From: Schlegelella aquatica
GTDB taxonomy: Bacteria; Pseudomonadota; Gammaproteobacteria; Burkholderiales; Burkholderiaceae_C
Length of the DNA: 64,000 nucleotides
Direction of reading: 5' to 3'
NCBI RefSeq assembly: GCF_026013905.1
Contig: NZ_CP110257.1
Coordinates: 248,001 to 312,000, forward strand
The translations under genes and the position numbers were made by a program. The notes under the pieces were generated by a model that was not told the origin of the DNA, searched no databases, and worked only from the letters and a program-made list of their open reading frames with translations. Positions 37,614-46,986 of this stretch are shown here, piece after piece (the stretch's first letter is position 1; every line of letters begins with the position of its first letter).

Positions 37614-39620
37614 ATGCCCTCGCCTTCTCCTCCTCGCGTGTGCCGGCCGGCACACCGGGCGACGCTGTCCGCGCTGCTCCTTGCGGTGTTGCACCCCTGG
37701 GCGTCCCCTGTCCTGGCCCAGAGCGCGGAGGACGTGGCCCTCTCCCAGCTCGGGCAACTCATGAATCGGGAGGTGCATTCGGCCTCCCGTTATGCACAGA
37801 GCAGCCTGGATGCGCCGGCGGTGGTGTGGGTGGTGCCGCGCGAGCAGATCGTCGGTCACGCCTACCGCACGCTGGGGGAGGCGCTGGAGAGCGTGCCGAG
37901 TGCCTACCTGACCTCCGACCGGGCCTACGACACGCTCGGCCTGCGCGGCTTCAACCGCGCCGGCGACTACAACACCCGCACGCTGATGTTGCTGGATGGT
38001 CAGCGCATCAACGACCCGGTGTACGACCAGGGGCTGCCCGGGCTGGAGTTCCCGATGGTGGCCGACTGGATCAAGCGGGTGGAGTTCGTCGCCGGTCCGA
38101 CGTCCTCGGTTTACGGCGGCAATGCCTTGTTCGGCACTGCGCACGTGACCACCATCGAGGGCCGCGACGAGCCGGGAGCGCGCATCAGCCTGGGCGCCGG
38201 CTCCGACGGGCTGCGCCGGCTCGTGACGAGTTACGGCCGCCCCCTGGGGGCGACGGGCGACTTCTTCATCGGCTGGACCTCGCTCCATGCCGAAGGCGCG
38301 ACCTGGCACCTGCCCGAGCACGCCAGCCCGGCCCACCCGCAAGGGCGTGCCGCGGGGCTGGACGCGACCCGGCAGTCGGCGCTGCTGCTCAAGTACCGCG
38401 CCGGCCCCTGGCGGTGGAGCGTGGTCAGCAGTCAGCGACGCAAGCATCTGCCCAATGCGCCCTACGGCGTGTCCTTCGGCACCCCGGGCACCTACGTGGA
38501 CGACCACTACGCGTTGGCGGCGCTGGCCTGGGACGGCGGTCCGACGGGCCGGTGGCATCCGCAGGGGCGGGTCTCCTTCAGTCGCTACACCTTCTCGGGG
38601 CGCTATGTCTTCGCCGGCGAGCCGCCCCTGGTCAACGTGGACCGCGTGACCAGCGACTGGGCGGATGCCGAGCTGCGCAGCACGTGGCGCGGCTGGCTCA
38701 ACCACACGCTGGTGGTCGGCCTGGATCTGCGCAGCGTGTTGAAGGCCCAACAGCACAACTACGATGTCGATCCTTTCGCGAGCCATCTGGACGACCACCG
38801 CCGCGGCCACCGGCTCGGCCTGTTCGTGCAGGACGAATACCGCCTGTCCGAGCACTGGCTGCTGACCGGGGGCGTGCGTTGGGACCGGGTGGACGGTCTG
38901 GGGCCGCAATGGTCGCCGCGGGCGGCGGTGGTGTGGCGGCCGCAGGCCGATCGCGCATTCAAGCTGCTCGTGGGCCGCGCCTTCCGTGCTCCCAACCTGA
39001 ACGAGCGCTACTACGACGACGGCGCCTCGCAGCGGGCCAACCCGGCCCTGAGGGCCGAACGCATCCGCACGGTGGAACTGGCGATGGAGCAGAACCTCGG
39101 TCCCGACAGCCATCTGACCGCGACGCTCTACCGCTACGAAATGGACGACCTCATCGAGATGGACGAGTCGGACCCGAGCGTGCTGCCGCAGTACCGCAAT
39201 CTGGGACAGGCGCGCGCCGAGGGCCTCGAACTGTACTGGCAGCGCGTCACACCGGCCCATGTGCGCTGGCGGGCCAGCGCGGCGTGGCAGGAGGCGCGCT
39301 CCGGCGGGCAGTGGCTGAGCAACTCGCCGCGCTGGTTGCTCAAGGCCGGCGTGCTCGCGCCGTTCGCAGCGGGATGGCACGGCGGCGTCGAGGTGCTGGC
39401 GATGGGGGCGCGGCGGGACCGCGCGGGAGAGCGGCTGCCCGGGCACGCTTTGGTGCATGCGAGCGTGGAGAAGGCGGTCGGTCAGACACAATCGCTGCGG
39501 CTGCGCGTGCGCAACGTGGGCGATGTGCGCTACGAGGACCCGGCGCCGAACTGGCTGGTGGGCCCGCGCGTGCCGCAGCCGGGCCGGCAGGTCGAGCTGC
39601 AATGGACGGCGAGGTTCTAA
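37614..39620 (+). CDS. TonB-dependent outer membrane receptor
   Basis: 668 residues: signal peptide to about 36 (PVLAQ), a plug domain (about 60-170; VVPREQIVGHAYRTLGEALESVPSAY, GLRGFNRAGDYNTRTLMLLDGQR, VEFVAGPTSSVYGGNALFG) and a beta-barrel ending in QVELQWTARF, which has the aromatic terminal residue expected for BAM. Followed after 4 nt by a YfiR protein and a cyclic-di-GMP enzyme. The ligand cannot be told from sequence. Energy could come from the ExbB/ExbD pair at 24970-26071. Confidence 0.93.
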   Translation: MPSPSPPRVCRPAHRATLSALLLAVLHPWASPVLAQSAEDVALSQLGQLMNREVHSASRYAQSSLDAPAVVWVVPREQIVGHAYRTLGEALESVPSAYLTSDRAYDTLGLRGFNRAGDYNTRTLMLLDGQRINDPVYDQGLPGLEFPMVADWIKRVEFVAGPTSSVYGGNALFGTAHVTTIEGRDEPGARISLGAGSDGLRRLVTSYGRPLGATGDFFIGWTSLHAEGATWHLPEHASPAHPQGRAAGLDATRQSALLLKYRAGPWRWSVVSSQRRKHLPNAPYGVSFGTPGTYVDDHYALAALAWDGGPTGRWHPQGRVSFSRYTFSGRYVFAGEPPLVNVDRVTSDWADAELRSTWRGWLNHTLVVGLDLRSVLKAQQHNYDVDPFASHLDDHRRGHRLGLFVQDEYRLSEHWLLTGGVRWDRVDGLGPQWSPRAAVVWRPQADRAFKLLVGRAFRAPNLNERYYDDGASQRANPALRAERIRTVELAMEQNLGPDSHLTATLYRYEMDDLIEMDESDPSVLPQYRNLGQARAEGLELYWQRVTPAHVRWRASAAWQEARSGGQWLSNSPRWLLKAGVLAPFAAGWHGGVEVLAMGARRDRAGERLPGHALVHASVEKAVGQTQSLRLRVRNVGDVRYEDPAPNWLVGPRVPQPGRQVELQWTARF

Positions 39621-39624
39621 AGGC

Positions 39625-40140
39625 ATGCCGAGGTGCTGCGTGCGAACGTGGATCTGCGCCGGCGCGGCTGCCTGGGCGGTGGGCCTCGGGTGGGCGCAAG
39701 CGCCCCTGCGCGAAGCGGACCTGAAGGCCGAAGTGCTGCTGCGCGTGCTGTTGTTCGTGCAATGGCCCCAGGACCGGGCGAACCCCGCCCAGGCCTTGGA
39801 GCTGTGCGTGCTGGAGGACGACGCCCTGAGTGCGAGCCTGCTGAAGCAGCCGCAGCGTCAGGTAGGCTCGCGGTCCGTGCGGATACGGCCGGCGAGTCCT
39901 GCTCGGCTGGACGGCTGCCATGTGGCCTATGTCGGCGAGAGCCTGCCGCGGATCCCGCCGAGCCAGCCGGTGCTGCTGGTGAGCGACCGCTTCGGCATGG
40001 TGAACAAGGGCGTGATGGTCAACCTGCATGCCGACGGTGGCGCGCCGGGCTTCGACATCGGCTTGGTTGCGGCGCGGCAGGCCGGGATCGACTTCAGCGC
40101 CAGGCTGCTGCGTCTGGCGCGGTACGTGAAGGACGAGTGA
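39625..40140 (+). CDS. YfiR family periplasmic protein (DUF4154)
   Basis: 171 residues with a signal peptide ending near WAQA. The mature part (EVLLRVLLFVQWPQD, LELCVLEDD, HVAYVGESLPRIPP, VLLVSDRFGMVNKGVMVNLHADGG, FDIGLVAARQAGIDFSARLLRLARYV) matches YfiR proteins, which in Pseudomonas hold the membrane diguanylate cyclase YfiN inactive. It is 10 nt upstream of a CHASE8-GGDEF-EAL gene, its likely target. Confidence 0.9.
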   Translation: MPRCCVRTWICAGAAAWAVGLGWAQAPLREADLKAEVLLRVLLFVQWPQDRANPAQALELCVLEDDALSASLLKQPQRQVGSRSVRIRPASPARLDGCHVAYVGESLPRIPPSQPVLLVSDRFGMVNKGVMVNLHADGGAPGFDIGLVAARQAGIDFSARLLRLARYVKDE

Positions 40141-40150
40141 CGGAGTCGCG

Positions 40151-42034
40151 ATGAAGAAGCTGCTGGAATGGCTCGCCCTGTACCGCGAGACGGTGCTGTC
40201 GAGCGTCGCGATGGTCGGCTCGATCATGGTGCTCACGGCGCTGCAGTACGTCGGGCTGGATCGTCGCTTTCACGACGAACTCATGACCCAGGCGCGCATC
40301 GTCTCGCAGAACACGGCGGCAGCGCTGATGTTCGATGCGCCGAGCGATGCCATGGAGGTGCTGGACGCCCTGGTCGCGTCACCCCACGTGACGAGCGCGC
40401 TGCTCCTTCGGGGCGATGGCAGTGGCTTTGCGTACTACGAGCGTGGCGAACGCGAGCGGTCGTGGTGGGCACACCGCGCCGGCGTGGAGACGGTGCGTGC
40501 GCCGGTGAGCGCGGGCGGGCAGGTCGTCGGCACGCTGGTCTTGCGCGCCGATCGCTCGGTGGTCTGGGCCGACGTCGCGAAGTTCCTGATGGGCGGGCTC
40601 GGGATCAGCGCGATCGCGCTGGGCCTGTCGCTGGTCGCCTCGCGTCGACTGCGCGCGCGCGTGCGCGCGGCGCAGGAGCGCACCCGCTACCTGGCGCTGC
40701 ACGACGCGCTGACGGGCCTGTTGAACCGTGCCTCGTTCCACTATGCGCTCGAGGCCGCCCTCGAGCAGGCCAACGCCGTTCACGCCCAGTATGCGCTGAT
40801 GTTCATCGACGTGGACAACTTCAAGCAGATCAACGACACGGCCGGACACACGGGGGGAGACCGGGTGCTGTGCGAGGTGGGCGAGCGGTTGCGCGCCCTG
40901 GTGCGCCCGCACGACGTCGTCGCACGCCTGGGCGGCGACGAGTTCGCGGTGCTGCTGCGCACGACGGGCGATGCCTCCGAGGCGGCCGCCCGTGTGGCGC
41001 GCGACGTGATCGAGCGGGTGCCCCGCCAGATCGACTTCGACGGCGAGACCTTGCGCGTGAGCGTGTCGGTCGGCATCGCATTGCTGCCCGACGACGCACG
41101 CACCGCGGAGGACGCGATGCAATGTGCCGACGCGGCGATGTACCTGGCCAAGCGAGAAGGCAAGGACGGGTTCCGCTTCTTCTCGGCCGAGCTGGGTGCC
41201 GAGATCAGGCGCCGGGCGGCGCTGGAGGCGGATGTGCGGGCCGGGCTGGAAGGCCGGCAGTTCCTTCTGCACTACCAGCCGGTGTTCGACATGCAGGGCC
41301 GTCTCGCGGGCATGGAAGCGCTGATGCGTTGGCAGCATCCGCACCGGGGCATGGTCCCGCCGATCGAGTTCATCCCGCTGGCCGAGAGCACCGGCCTCAT
41401 CGTCGAACTCGGGCTGGCCGCGCTGCGGTGCGTGCGCGAGGACCTGCGGGCATGGGAGGCTGCCGGCCTGCGACCGCCGCGGGTGGCGCTCAACCTGGCG
41501 TCCACGCAGTTCCGGCGCGAGTCGCAGCGGCGCCGCTTCCTCGAGGCGCTGGACGAACTGGGGCTCACGCCCGATCGCGTGGAGTTCGAGCTGACCGAGA
41601 CGGCGGTGTTCGAGGACATCGGCAGCCCGGACTCCGTGCTCGAGGCCCTGCGTGCGCGCGGCTATGCACTGGCGATCGACGACTTCGGCACCGGCTACAG
41701 CTCGCTGAGCTACCTTCGTCGGCTGCGCTGCGGCAAGCTCAAGATCGACAAGTCCTTCGTGCGCGACATCTGCCAGTCGCGGGTCGCGGCGCTCCTGGTG
41801 CGCTCGATCATCGACGTGGCGCACGCGCTGCACATGCGTGTGGTGGCCGAGGGGGTGGAGCAGGAGGCCGAGCGCGAGAAGCTGCGCACCCTCGGCTGCG
41901 ACCTGCTGCAGGGCTATCTGCTCGCGCGGCCGATGCCGTGCGAGGCGATGGCTCGCCTGCTGCAGGAGCATCGCCGCGTCGGCGGTGAGCAAGGCGCGCC
42001 GGGGGCCCTCACCAGCCCTGCAGCTTCAGCTTGA
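40151..42034 (+). CDS. CHASE8-GGDEF-EAL membrane protein (cyclic-di-GMP enzyme), YfiN-like
   Basis: 627 residues. TM1 at about 15-37, a periplasmic CHASE8-like domain (DELMTQARIVSQNTAAALMF... VTSALLLRGDG), TM2 at about 140-165, a GGDEF domain with intact motif at 261-265 and an RxxD inhibitory site (RPHD) five residues before it, and an EAL domain with Glu389 (GMEALMRW), DDFGTGYSSLSYL and KIDKSFV. Both catalytic domains look intact. Its 3' end overlaps convergent fliA by 26 nt. Confidence 0.93.
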   Translation: MKKLLEWLALYRETVLSSVAMVGSIMVLTALQYVGLDRRFHDELMTQARIVSQNTAAALMFDAPSDAMEVLDALVASPHVTSALLLRGDGSGFAYYERGERERSWWAHRAGVETVRAPVSAGGQVVGTLVLRADRSVVWADVAKFLMGGLGISAIALGLSLVASRRLRARVRAAQERTRYLALHDALTGLLNRASFHYALEAALEQANAVHAQYALMFIDVDNFKQINDTAGHTGGDRVLCEVGERLRALVRPHDVVARLGGDEFAVLLRTTGDASEAAARVARDVIERVPRQIDFDGETLRVSVSVGIALLPDDARTAEDAMQCADAAMYLAKREGKDGFRFFSAELGAEIRRRAALEADVRAGLEGRQFLLHYQPVFDMQGRLAGMEALMRWQHPHRGMVPPIEFIPLAESTGLIVELGLAALRCVREDLRAWEAAGLRPPRVALNLASTQFRRESQRRRFLEALDELGLTPDRVEFELTETAVFEDIGSPDSVLEALRARGYALAIDDFGTGYSSLSYLRRLRCGKLKIDKSFVRDICQSRVAALLVRSIIDVAHALHMRVVAEGVEQEAEREKLRTLGCDLLQGYLLARPMPCEAMARLLQEHRRVGGEQGAPGALTSPAASA

Positions 42035-42740
42035 GTCGCCGGAAGGCCTGTGCGTGCAGATGCGACACACGCGAATCGGTCACGCCGAGCACCGCGCCCA
42101 CCTCCTTGAGGCCCAGGCCCTGCTCGTAATAGAGCGACAACGCGCGGCGCTCGCGCTCCGGCAACGAGGCGATCGCACTCACCAGCGCCTCACGGCGGCG
42201 CTGCTCGGCGATCCGGTTCAGCGGGTCGGCTTCCTCGTCGCTGCCCAGCCGGTCCAACACCGTCTTGCCTTCGTCGTCGTCCGACTCGAGTTCTGAGAAC
42301 GACGTGGTCTGGTGCTGATGCCATTGGGCTTCCAGGGCGTGGTAGCGCGGCAGGTCCAGACCCAGTTCCTCGGCCACCTCCGAGATGCGCGGCCGCCGGC
42401 CCAGGCGGTGCTCCAGGCGGTGCACCGCGGCGTGCGCCTGGCGCTGCTGGCGCCGCACCTCGCGGCTGGCGGAGTCCGAGGCCCGCAGCTCGTCGAGCAT
42501 CGCGCCGCGCACGCGCTGGCTGACGAAGGCCTCGAACTGAGGGCCTTCGCAGGTGTCGCTGCGCGCCGCCGCTTCGGCCAGACCGATGAGCCCCGCTTGC
42601 ACCAGGTCGTCCAGCTCGACGCTGGCCGGCAGGCGCGCGTGGAGTTTCTGTGCGAGCCGCTTGACGTGCGGCAGGTAGCGGTGCACGGCCGCCTCGACCG
42701 AAGCGATAGGGGGAGCGGGGCGGGACGTCATCGGGTTCAT
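42009..42740 (-). CDS. fliA: RNA polymerase sigma factor for flagellar genes (sigma-28)
   Basis: 243 residues. Sigma region 2 (YLPHVKRLAQKLHARLPASVELDDLVQAGLIGLAEAAARSD... AFVSQRVRGAMLDELRASD), region 3 (RRPRISEVAEELG) and region 4 (LPERERRALSLYYEQGLGLKEVGAVLGVTDSRVSHLHAQAFRRL) are typical of FliA. The ATG at 42731 is an alternative start. Usual partners flhF/flhG are not next to it, so it is detached from the normal flagellar cluster. It runs into the cyclic-di-GMP gene from the opposite strand. Confidence 0.92.
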   Translation of the reverse strand: MNPMTSRPAPPIASVEAAVHRYLPHVKRLAQKLHARLPASVELDDLVQAGLIGLAEAAARSDTCEGPQFEAFVSQRVRGAMLDELRASDSASREVRRQQRQAHAAVHRLEHRLGRRPRISEVAEELGLDLPRYHALEAQWHQHQTTSFSELESDDDEGKTVLDRLGSDEEADPLNRIAEQRRREALVSAIASLPERERRALSLYYEQGLGLKEVGAVLGVTDSRVSHLHAQAFRRLKLKLQGW

Positions 42741-42860
42741 CCAGGCAAAGCGAGGCCGTCGCGCCTGCAAGGCGCTGGGCAGGGAACGGGTGAGGAGGAA
42801 AGGCGGACCGGGCCGAGAGGGCCGACCGAGCGGTGAGTCGGGCGGCCCGGTGCTCGGGGA

Positions 42861-43067
42861 TCAGCCGTGCAGCGTGTCGAACTGCGTCGGCGAGGCGTCG
42901 GGTTCGGCCAGGTCGCGCAGGCTCTGGTCCAACGGTGCCCGATCCAGCGGGCGGTACACGCGGCTTTGCAGGCGGGCGAGCCGGTCGGAGTGCTGCACGG
43001 CGCGCAGCACGGCCTCGGGATCGGTCATCAGCGCGAACGGGTTGGTCGCATGATCGAGCGGCTGCAT
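42861..43067 (-). CDS. Small hypothetical protein upstream of fliA
   Basis: 68 residues, starting after AGGAG at 9 nt. MQPLDHATNPFALMTDPEAV at the start and HSDRLARLQSRVYRPLD in the middle look coding. No membrane segment or known domain. It is 120 nt upstream of fliA on the same strand; co-transcription with fliA is possible. Confidence 0.65.
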   Translation of the reverse strand: MQPLDHATNPFALMTDPEAVLRAVQHSDRLARLQSRVYRPLDRAPLDQSLRDLAEPDASPTQFDTLHG

Positions 43068-43274
43068 GGCGGTCACTCCTGGATCGGTGTCGAGCATGTC
43101 GGGAACTTTATTCATGGACGCGTGGATGCCCCAGTGGCGGGGTTCTGGTCGTGATGTCCGAAATTTTCCGACATCCTGCTGCACCCCCCGCCGCGACGCC
43201 GCGCGGCGTGCACGGCGTCACAGACGGGGTGCCGCGCAGGCCCACTGGCGAGTGGGGCGGGCAGCGGGGCGCCT

Positions 43275-45086
43275 CTACAACGGGCGCGTCCTCGTCTCCA
43301 ACCAGGCTCGCGCCTCGCCCTGGACGTGGGGCGCCAGGCGCCTCAGCACTTCGGCGTGATAGGCGTTCAACCAGGCCACTTCGTCGTCGCGCAGCAGGGA
43401 GCGCTCGACGCAGCGCGTGTCGATGGGGCACAGCGTCAGCGTCTCGAACGCCAGCCATTGGCCGAACTCCGTCTCGGGCACCGGCTGATTGAGGGCCAGG
43501 TTCTCGAGGCGCACTCCCCAGCGCCCCGGGCGGTACAGGCCCGGCTCGATGGAGGTGATCATGCCCGGCTCCATGGCCGTGTGCGGCTCCGGCGCGGCAT
43601 GGAAGGACAGCACCTGCGGGCCCTCGTGCACATTGAGGAAGTAGCCCACGCCATGGCCCGTCCCGTGGCCGTAGTCCAGCCCCTCGGCCCACAGCGGGGC
43701 GCGCGCGATCGCGTCCAGCAAGGGTGAGCGGATGCCCCGCGGAAAGCGCGCGCGCGACATCGCAATCAGCGCCTTGAGCACCAGCGTGAAGTCGCGCTTG
43801 TGCTCGGCGGTCGGTTCGCCCACCGCAACCACACGGGTGACGTCCGTCGTGCCGCCCAGGTACTGCCCCCCGGAGTCGATCAGCAGCAGACCGCGGCCCT
43901 CGATGAGGGCGTGCGACTGCGGGGTGGCGCGGTAGTGGGGCATCGCCCCGTTGGCATTGAAGCCTGCGATGGTGGCGAAGCTCGGGCAGACGAACTCGGC
44001 ATGGCGAGCGCGCGCGGCGGTGAGGCGCTCGTCGATCGTGAGTTCGGTGACCCGCTCTCGCCCCAGGGCCTGCTCGAACCACGCGAAGAACTCGGCCAGC
44101 GCCGCCCCGTCGCGCTCCATCGTGTGGCGCACCCACTCGGCCTCGGCCGGCGTCTTGCGCGACTTGATGAGCGTCGAGGGGTTCGTGGCCTCCACCCGCC
44201 GCACGCCGGCCGGCAGGGCCTGCTGCACGGCCCAGGTCACCCGCCGCGGGTCGACGAGCACCGCGCCGTCGAGCGCGGTCAGGCAGGGCAGCGCCTCGGC
44301 GTAGTCGGCCACCCGCACTCCGTCGCACGCCAGAGCCGAGCGCAACTCGGCGCCGAGCTTGCCTGGCGCGACGAAGAGCGTCGCGTCCTCCAGCCCGACG
44401 AGGGCATGGGCGAGGAAGACGGGGTTGTACGGCACGTCGCTGCCGCGCAGGTTGAACAGCCACGCGATGTCGTCCAGCGTGGACAACCAATGCCAGCGGG
44501 CGCCAGCGGCGCGCATGTGCTCGCGCACCTGGGCGAGCTTCACCGCGCGCGGCGTGGTCGCATGCGGCGCACGGTGTTCGTGCACGGGGCCCAGGGGCAA
44601 CCCGGGCCGATCCGGCCAGAGCTCCTCGACGAGGTCGAGGTCGAAGCGCACCCGTGACCCCCGTGCCTCGACGGCAGTTTGCAGCTGGCGTGCCGCGGCC
44701 AGCGCCAGCACGCGCCCGTCGACCCCGGCCGTCTCGCCCGGGCGCAGGCGCTCGGCCAGCCACTCGAGGTGCTGCAGGCTCGCCCCGGAGGTGGTCTTCA
44801 TCAGGGCGATGCCGGTGCCGGCCAGCTGGGCTTCGGCCTGCGTCCAGTAGCGGCTGTCCACCCACAGGCCGGCCGCGTCGTGCGTGACGAGCAACGTGCC
44901 GACCGACCCCGTGAAGCCGGACAGCCACTCGCGTGTCTTCCAGCGGCTTGGCAGGTATTCGGACAAGTGCGGGTCGGAGGAAGGCACCATCCAGGCGGCC
45001 AGGCCGTGGCGGCGCATCGCGTCGCGCAGTGCGGCCAGGCGCTCTTGCACGGCGTGTGCAGGCGAGTCGAGGGCGGCATTCGTCAT
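43275..45086 (-). CDS. Aminopeptidase P, long M24B form
   Basis: 603 residues, cleaving N-terminal residues ahead of proline. Two N-terminal creatinase-like domains precede the pita-bread domain with metal ligands in LLIDSGGQYLGGTTDVTRV (two Asp), GHGTGHGVGYFLNVHEGPQ (His), SIEPGLYRPGRWGVRLEN (two Glu). The length and these motifs match the Xaa-Pro aminopeptidase 1-type enzyme, distinct from the 466-residue PepP at 60289. Confidence 0.92.
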   Translation of the reverse strand: MTNAALDSPAHAVQERLAALRDAMRRHGLAAWMVPSSDPHLSEYLPSRWKTREWLSGFTGSVGTLLVTHDAAGLWVDSRYWTQAEAQLAGTGIALMKTTSGASLQHLEWLAERLRPGETAGVDGRVLALAAARQLQTAVEARGSRVRFDLDLVEELWPDRPGLPLGPVHEHRAPHATTPRAVKLAQVREHMRAAGARWHWLSTLDDIAWLFNLRGSDVPYNPVFLAHALVGLEDATLFVAPGKLGAELRSALACDGVRVADYAEALPCLTALDGAVLVDPRRVTWAVQQALPAGVRRVEATNPSTLIKSRKTPAEAEWVRHTMERDGAALAEFFAWFEQALGRERVTELTIDERLTAARARHAEFVCPSFATIAGFNANGAMPHYRATPQSHALIEGRGLLLIDSGGQYLGGTTDVTRVVAVGEPTAEHKRDFTLVLKALIAMSRARFPRGIRSPLLDAIARAPLWAEGLDYGHGTGHGVGYFLNVHEGPQVLSFHAAPEPHTAMEPGMITSIEPGLYRPGRWGVRLENLALNQPVPETEFGQWLAFETLTLCPIDTRCVERSLLRDDEVAWLNAYHAEVLRRLAPHVQGEARAWLETRTRPL

Positions 45087-45399
45087 CGAAGTGGGCGAGG
45101 CGGCTTGCGCGGCCACCGTGGCAGTCGTGATCGATGTGGCAAGCCTACCGCGGATGCGTCGGCCGCGCCTGCGCCACGATTGCTCCTCGGACGAGCGCGA
45201 TGAGATAATTTTCGTTTTCCAGACCACGGAGACTTCCTTGGACAGTTGTCACCCTCGGTGACCGTCCGCTCCAGCCGGCTGGCGCGTCGTGCGGCGCCGC
45301 GTGGGCAGGGGCGAGACGGTGCCCTTGCCCCGCCGGGCGCCCCGCTCGGCCCTGGGCTCGTGCTGCCTCGTGCGCCGGGCCCCACCGGTTGGAGATTGC
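45087..45399 (+). promoter_or_regulatory. corA upstream region with a sigma-70-like promoter
   Basis: 313 bp without a gene. TTGCTC (45180-45185) and GATAAT (45204-45209), 18 bp apart, form a good plus-strand promoter about 190 nt ahead of corA, leaving a leader of roughly 185 nt. No known magnesium-sensing riboswitch structure was recognised in it. Confidence 0.55.
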
Positions 45400-46362
45400 A
45401 TGCTCAACGTCTTTTCGCTGGTCAACGGCCGGCTCTACCAGGAAGAGATCGATCGCCCCGAGGCGCTGGCGCGCGTGCAGCCCGTGTGGGTCGACCTGGA
45501 AGCGCCCACGCCCGAGGAGAAGGGCTGGATCCAGGGCCGCTTCGGCATCGCGATCCCCGAGGACGTCGTCGGCGATGACCTGGAGGAGTCCGCCCGCTTC
45601 TACGAGGAAGACAACGGCGAGCTCCACATCCGTTCCGACTTCCTCATCGAGGACGACGACACCTCGCGCAACGTGCGCGCCGCGTTCATCCTGCACAACA
45701 ACGTGCTGTTCTCGATCCACAACGAGGACGTGCCGGTGTTCCGTCTGCTGCGCCTGCGCGCGCGCCGCATGCCCGGGCTGATCGAGGACGCCAAGGACGT
45801 GCTGCTCAAGCTCTACGATGCCGACGCCGAGTACTCGGCCGATTCGCTCGAGGGCATCTACGACGCGCTGGAGGAGGTGAGCCGCCGCGTGCTCCAGGAA
45901 GAGCTCAACGACCGCGACGCCGGCGAGGCGCTGGCCGCGATCGCGCGCGAGGAGGACCTGAACGGCCGCATCCGTCGCAATGTGATGGACACTCGCCGTG
46001 CGGTCAGCTTCCTGATGCGCAGCCGCCTGCTCAATGCCGAGCAGTTCGAAGAGGCGCGCCAGATCCTGCGCGACATCGACTCGCTCGACTCGCACACGGC
46101 GTTCCTGTTCGACAAGATCAACTTCCTGATGGACGCGACGGTCGGCTTCATCAACATCAACCAGAACAAGATCATCCGCATCTTCTCGGTGGCCAGCGTC
46201 GCGCTGCTGCCGCCGACGCTCATCGCCAGCATCTACGGCATGAACTTCGCTCGGATGCCCGAGCTGCAATGGGAGTGGGGCTACCCGTTCTCGATCGGCC
46301 TCATGATCGCCTCGGTGGTGGCCCCGTTCTGGTACTTCCGCCGCAAGGGGTGGTTGAGGTAG
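45400..46362 (+). CDS. corA: Magnesium/cobalt transporter CorA
   Basis: 320-residue pentameric divalent cation channel. A large cytosolic domain precedes two C-terminal helices; the signature GMN is present (SIYGMNFARMPE) between them. GGAG lies 9 nt before the ATG. Confidence 0.96.
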   Translation: MLNVFSLVNGRLYQEEIDRPEALARVQPVWVDLEAPTPEEKGWIQGRFGIAIPEDVVGDDLEESARFYEEDNGELHIRSDFLIEDDDTSRNVRAAFILHNNVLFSIHNEDVPVFRLLRLRARRMPGLIEDAKDVLLKLYDADAEYSADSLEGIYDALEEVSRRVLQEELNDRDAGEALAAIAREEDLNGRIRRNVMDTRRAVSFLMRSRLLNAEQFEEARQILRDIDSLDSHTAFLFDKINFLMDATVGFININQNKIIRIFSVASVALLPPTLIASIYGMNFARMPELQWEWGYPFSIGLMIASVVAPFWYFRRKGWLR

Positions 46363-46449
46363 GGCCGCGCCCGCCGTGCAAGGCCTCGGCCCGCGCGGGC
46401 GATGGGGTGACGAGCGGCAGAGCCTGCCCGGCGGGCACGGCCACGATGC

Positions 46450-46920
46450 TCATGCGCGCACCTGCTTCTTGAGCCAGCGCATGAGGCTGCCGAGCACCGG
46501 CAACTTCTCGTAGAGCTCCTCGGCGGCGTCCCAGTAGTCGCGGTGTTCGGCGATGCGTCCCTCGTCGTCGAGGACCAAGTGGGAGCACCCGCGCACGCGC
46601 TGCGGCTGCGAGGGGCTGCGGCGAAAGGCGAACAGGAAGTCCCACAGCAGCATGCAATCGCGGCCTTGCACGATGCGGTGGTGGACGACGAAACGGGGGG
46701 CGACGAGCGATCGGTACATGTGGGCGTAGACGCCGCGCACCGCCTCCAGGCCCTGCACCTCCTGAAACGGGTCCTTGAAGCGGCAGCGGGGGTGGTAGAT
46801 CTCGTCCAGCCGCTCGAGATCGGCTTCGGTCATGGACTCGAAGAAGCGCACGAGGCGTTCCACCGGCGCGGCGCGGTCGGGCGGCGGGGCCGGTGCGGCG
46901 GCAGGACGGTCGGCTTGCAT
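46450..46920 (-). CDS. SnoaL-like / nuclear transport factor 2 family protein
   Basis: 156 residues. The cone-shaped NTF2 fold is suggested by VERLVRFFESMTEADLERLDEIYHPRCRFKDPFQEVQG... HHRIVQGRDCMLLWDFLFAF... GCSHLVLDDEGRIAEHRDYWD. It is 66 nt downstream of the SDR gene and probably the last gene of the lipid operon; such a protein accompanies this gene set in other proteobacteria. It may be an isomerase or a binding protein. Confidence 0.82.
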   Translation of the reverse strand: MQADRPAAAPAPPPDRAAPVERLVRFFESMTEADLERLDEIYHPRCRFKDPFQEVQGLEAVRGVYAHMYRSLVAPRFVVHHRIVQGRDCMLLWDFLFAFRRSPSQPQRVRGCSHLVLDDEGRIAEHRDYWDAAEELYEKLPVLGSLMRWLKKQVRA

Positions 46921-46986
46921 GATGGGGCGCGAGCGTAGCAGGTGTGCGGGCGGGGCGGTCGGGGCGCGCAGCGAGGCGGTGGGTCG

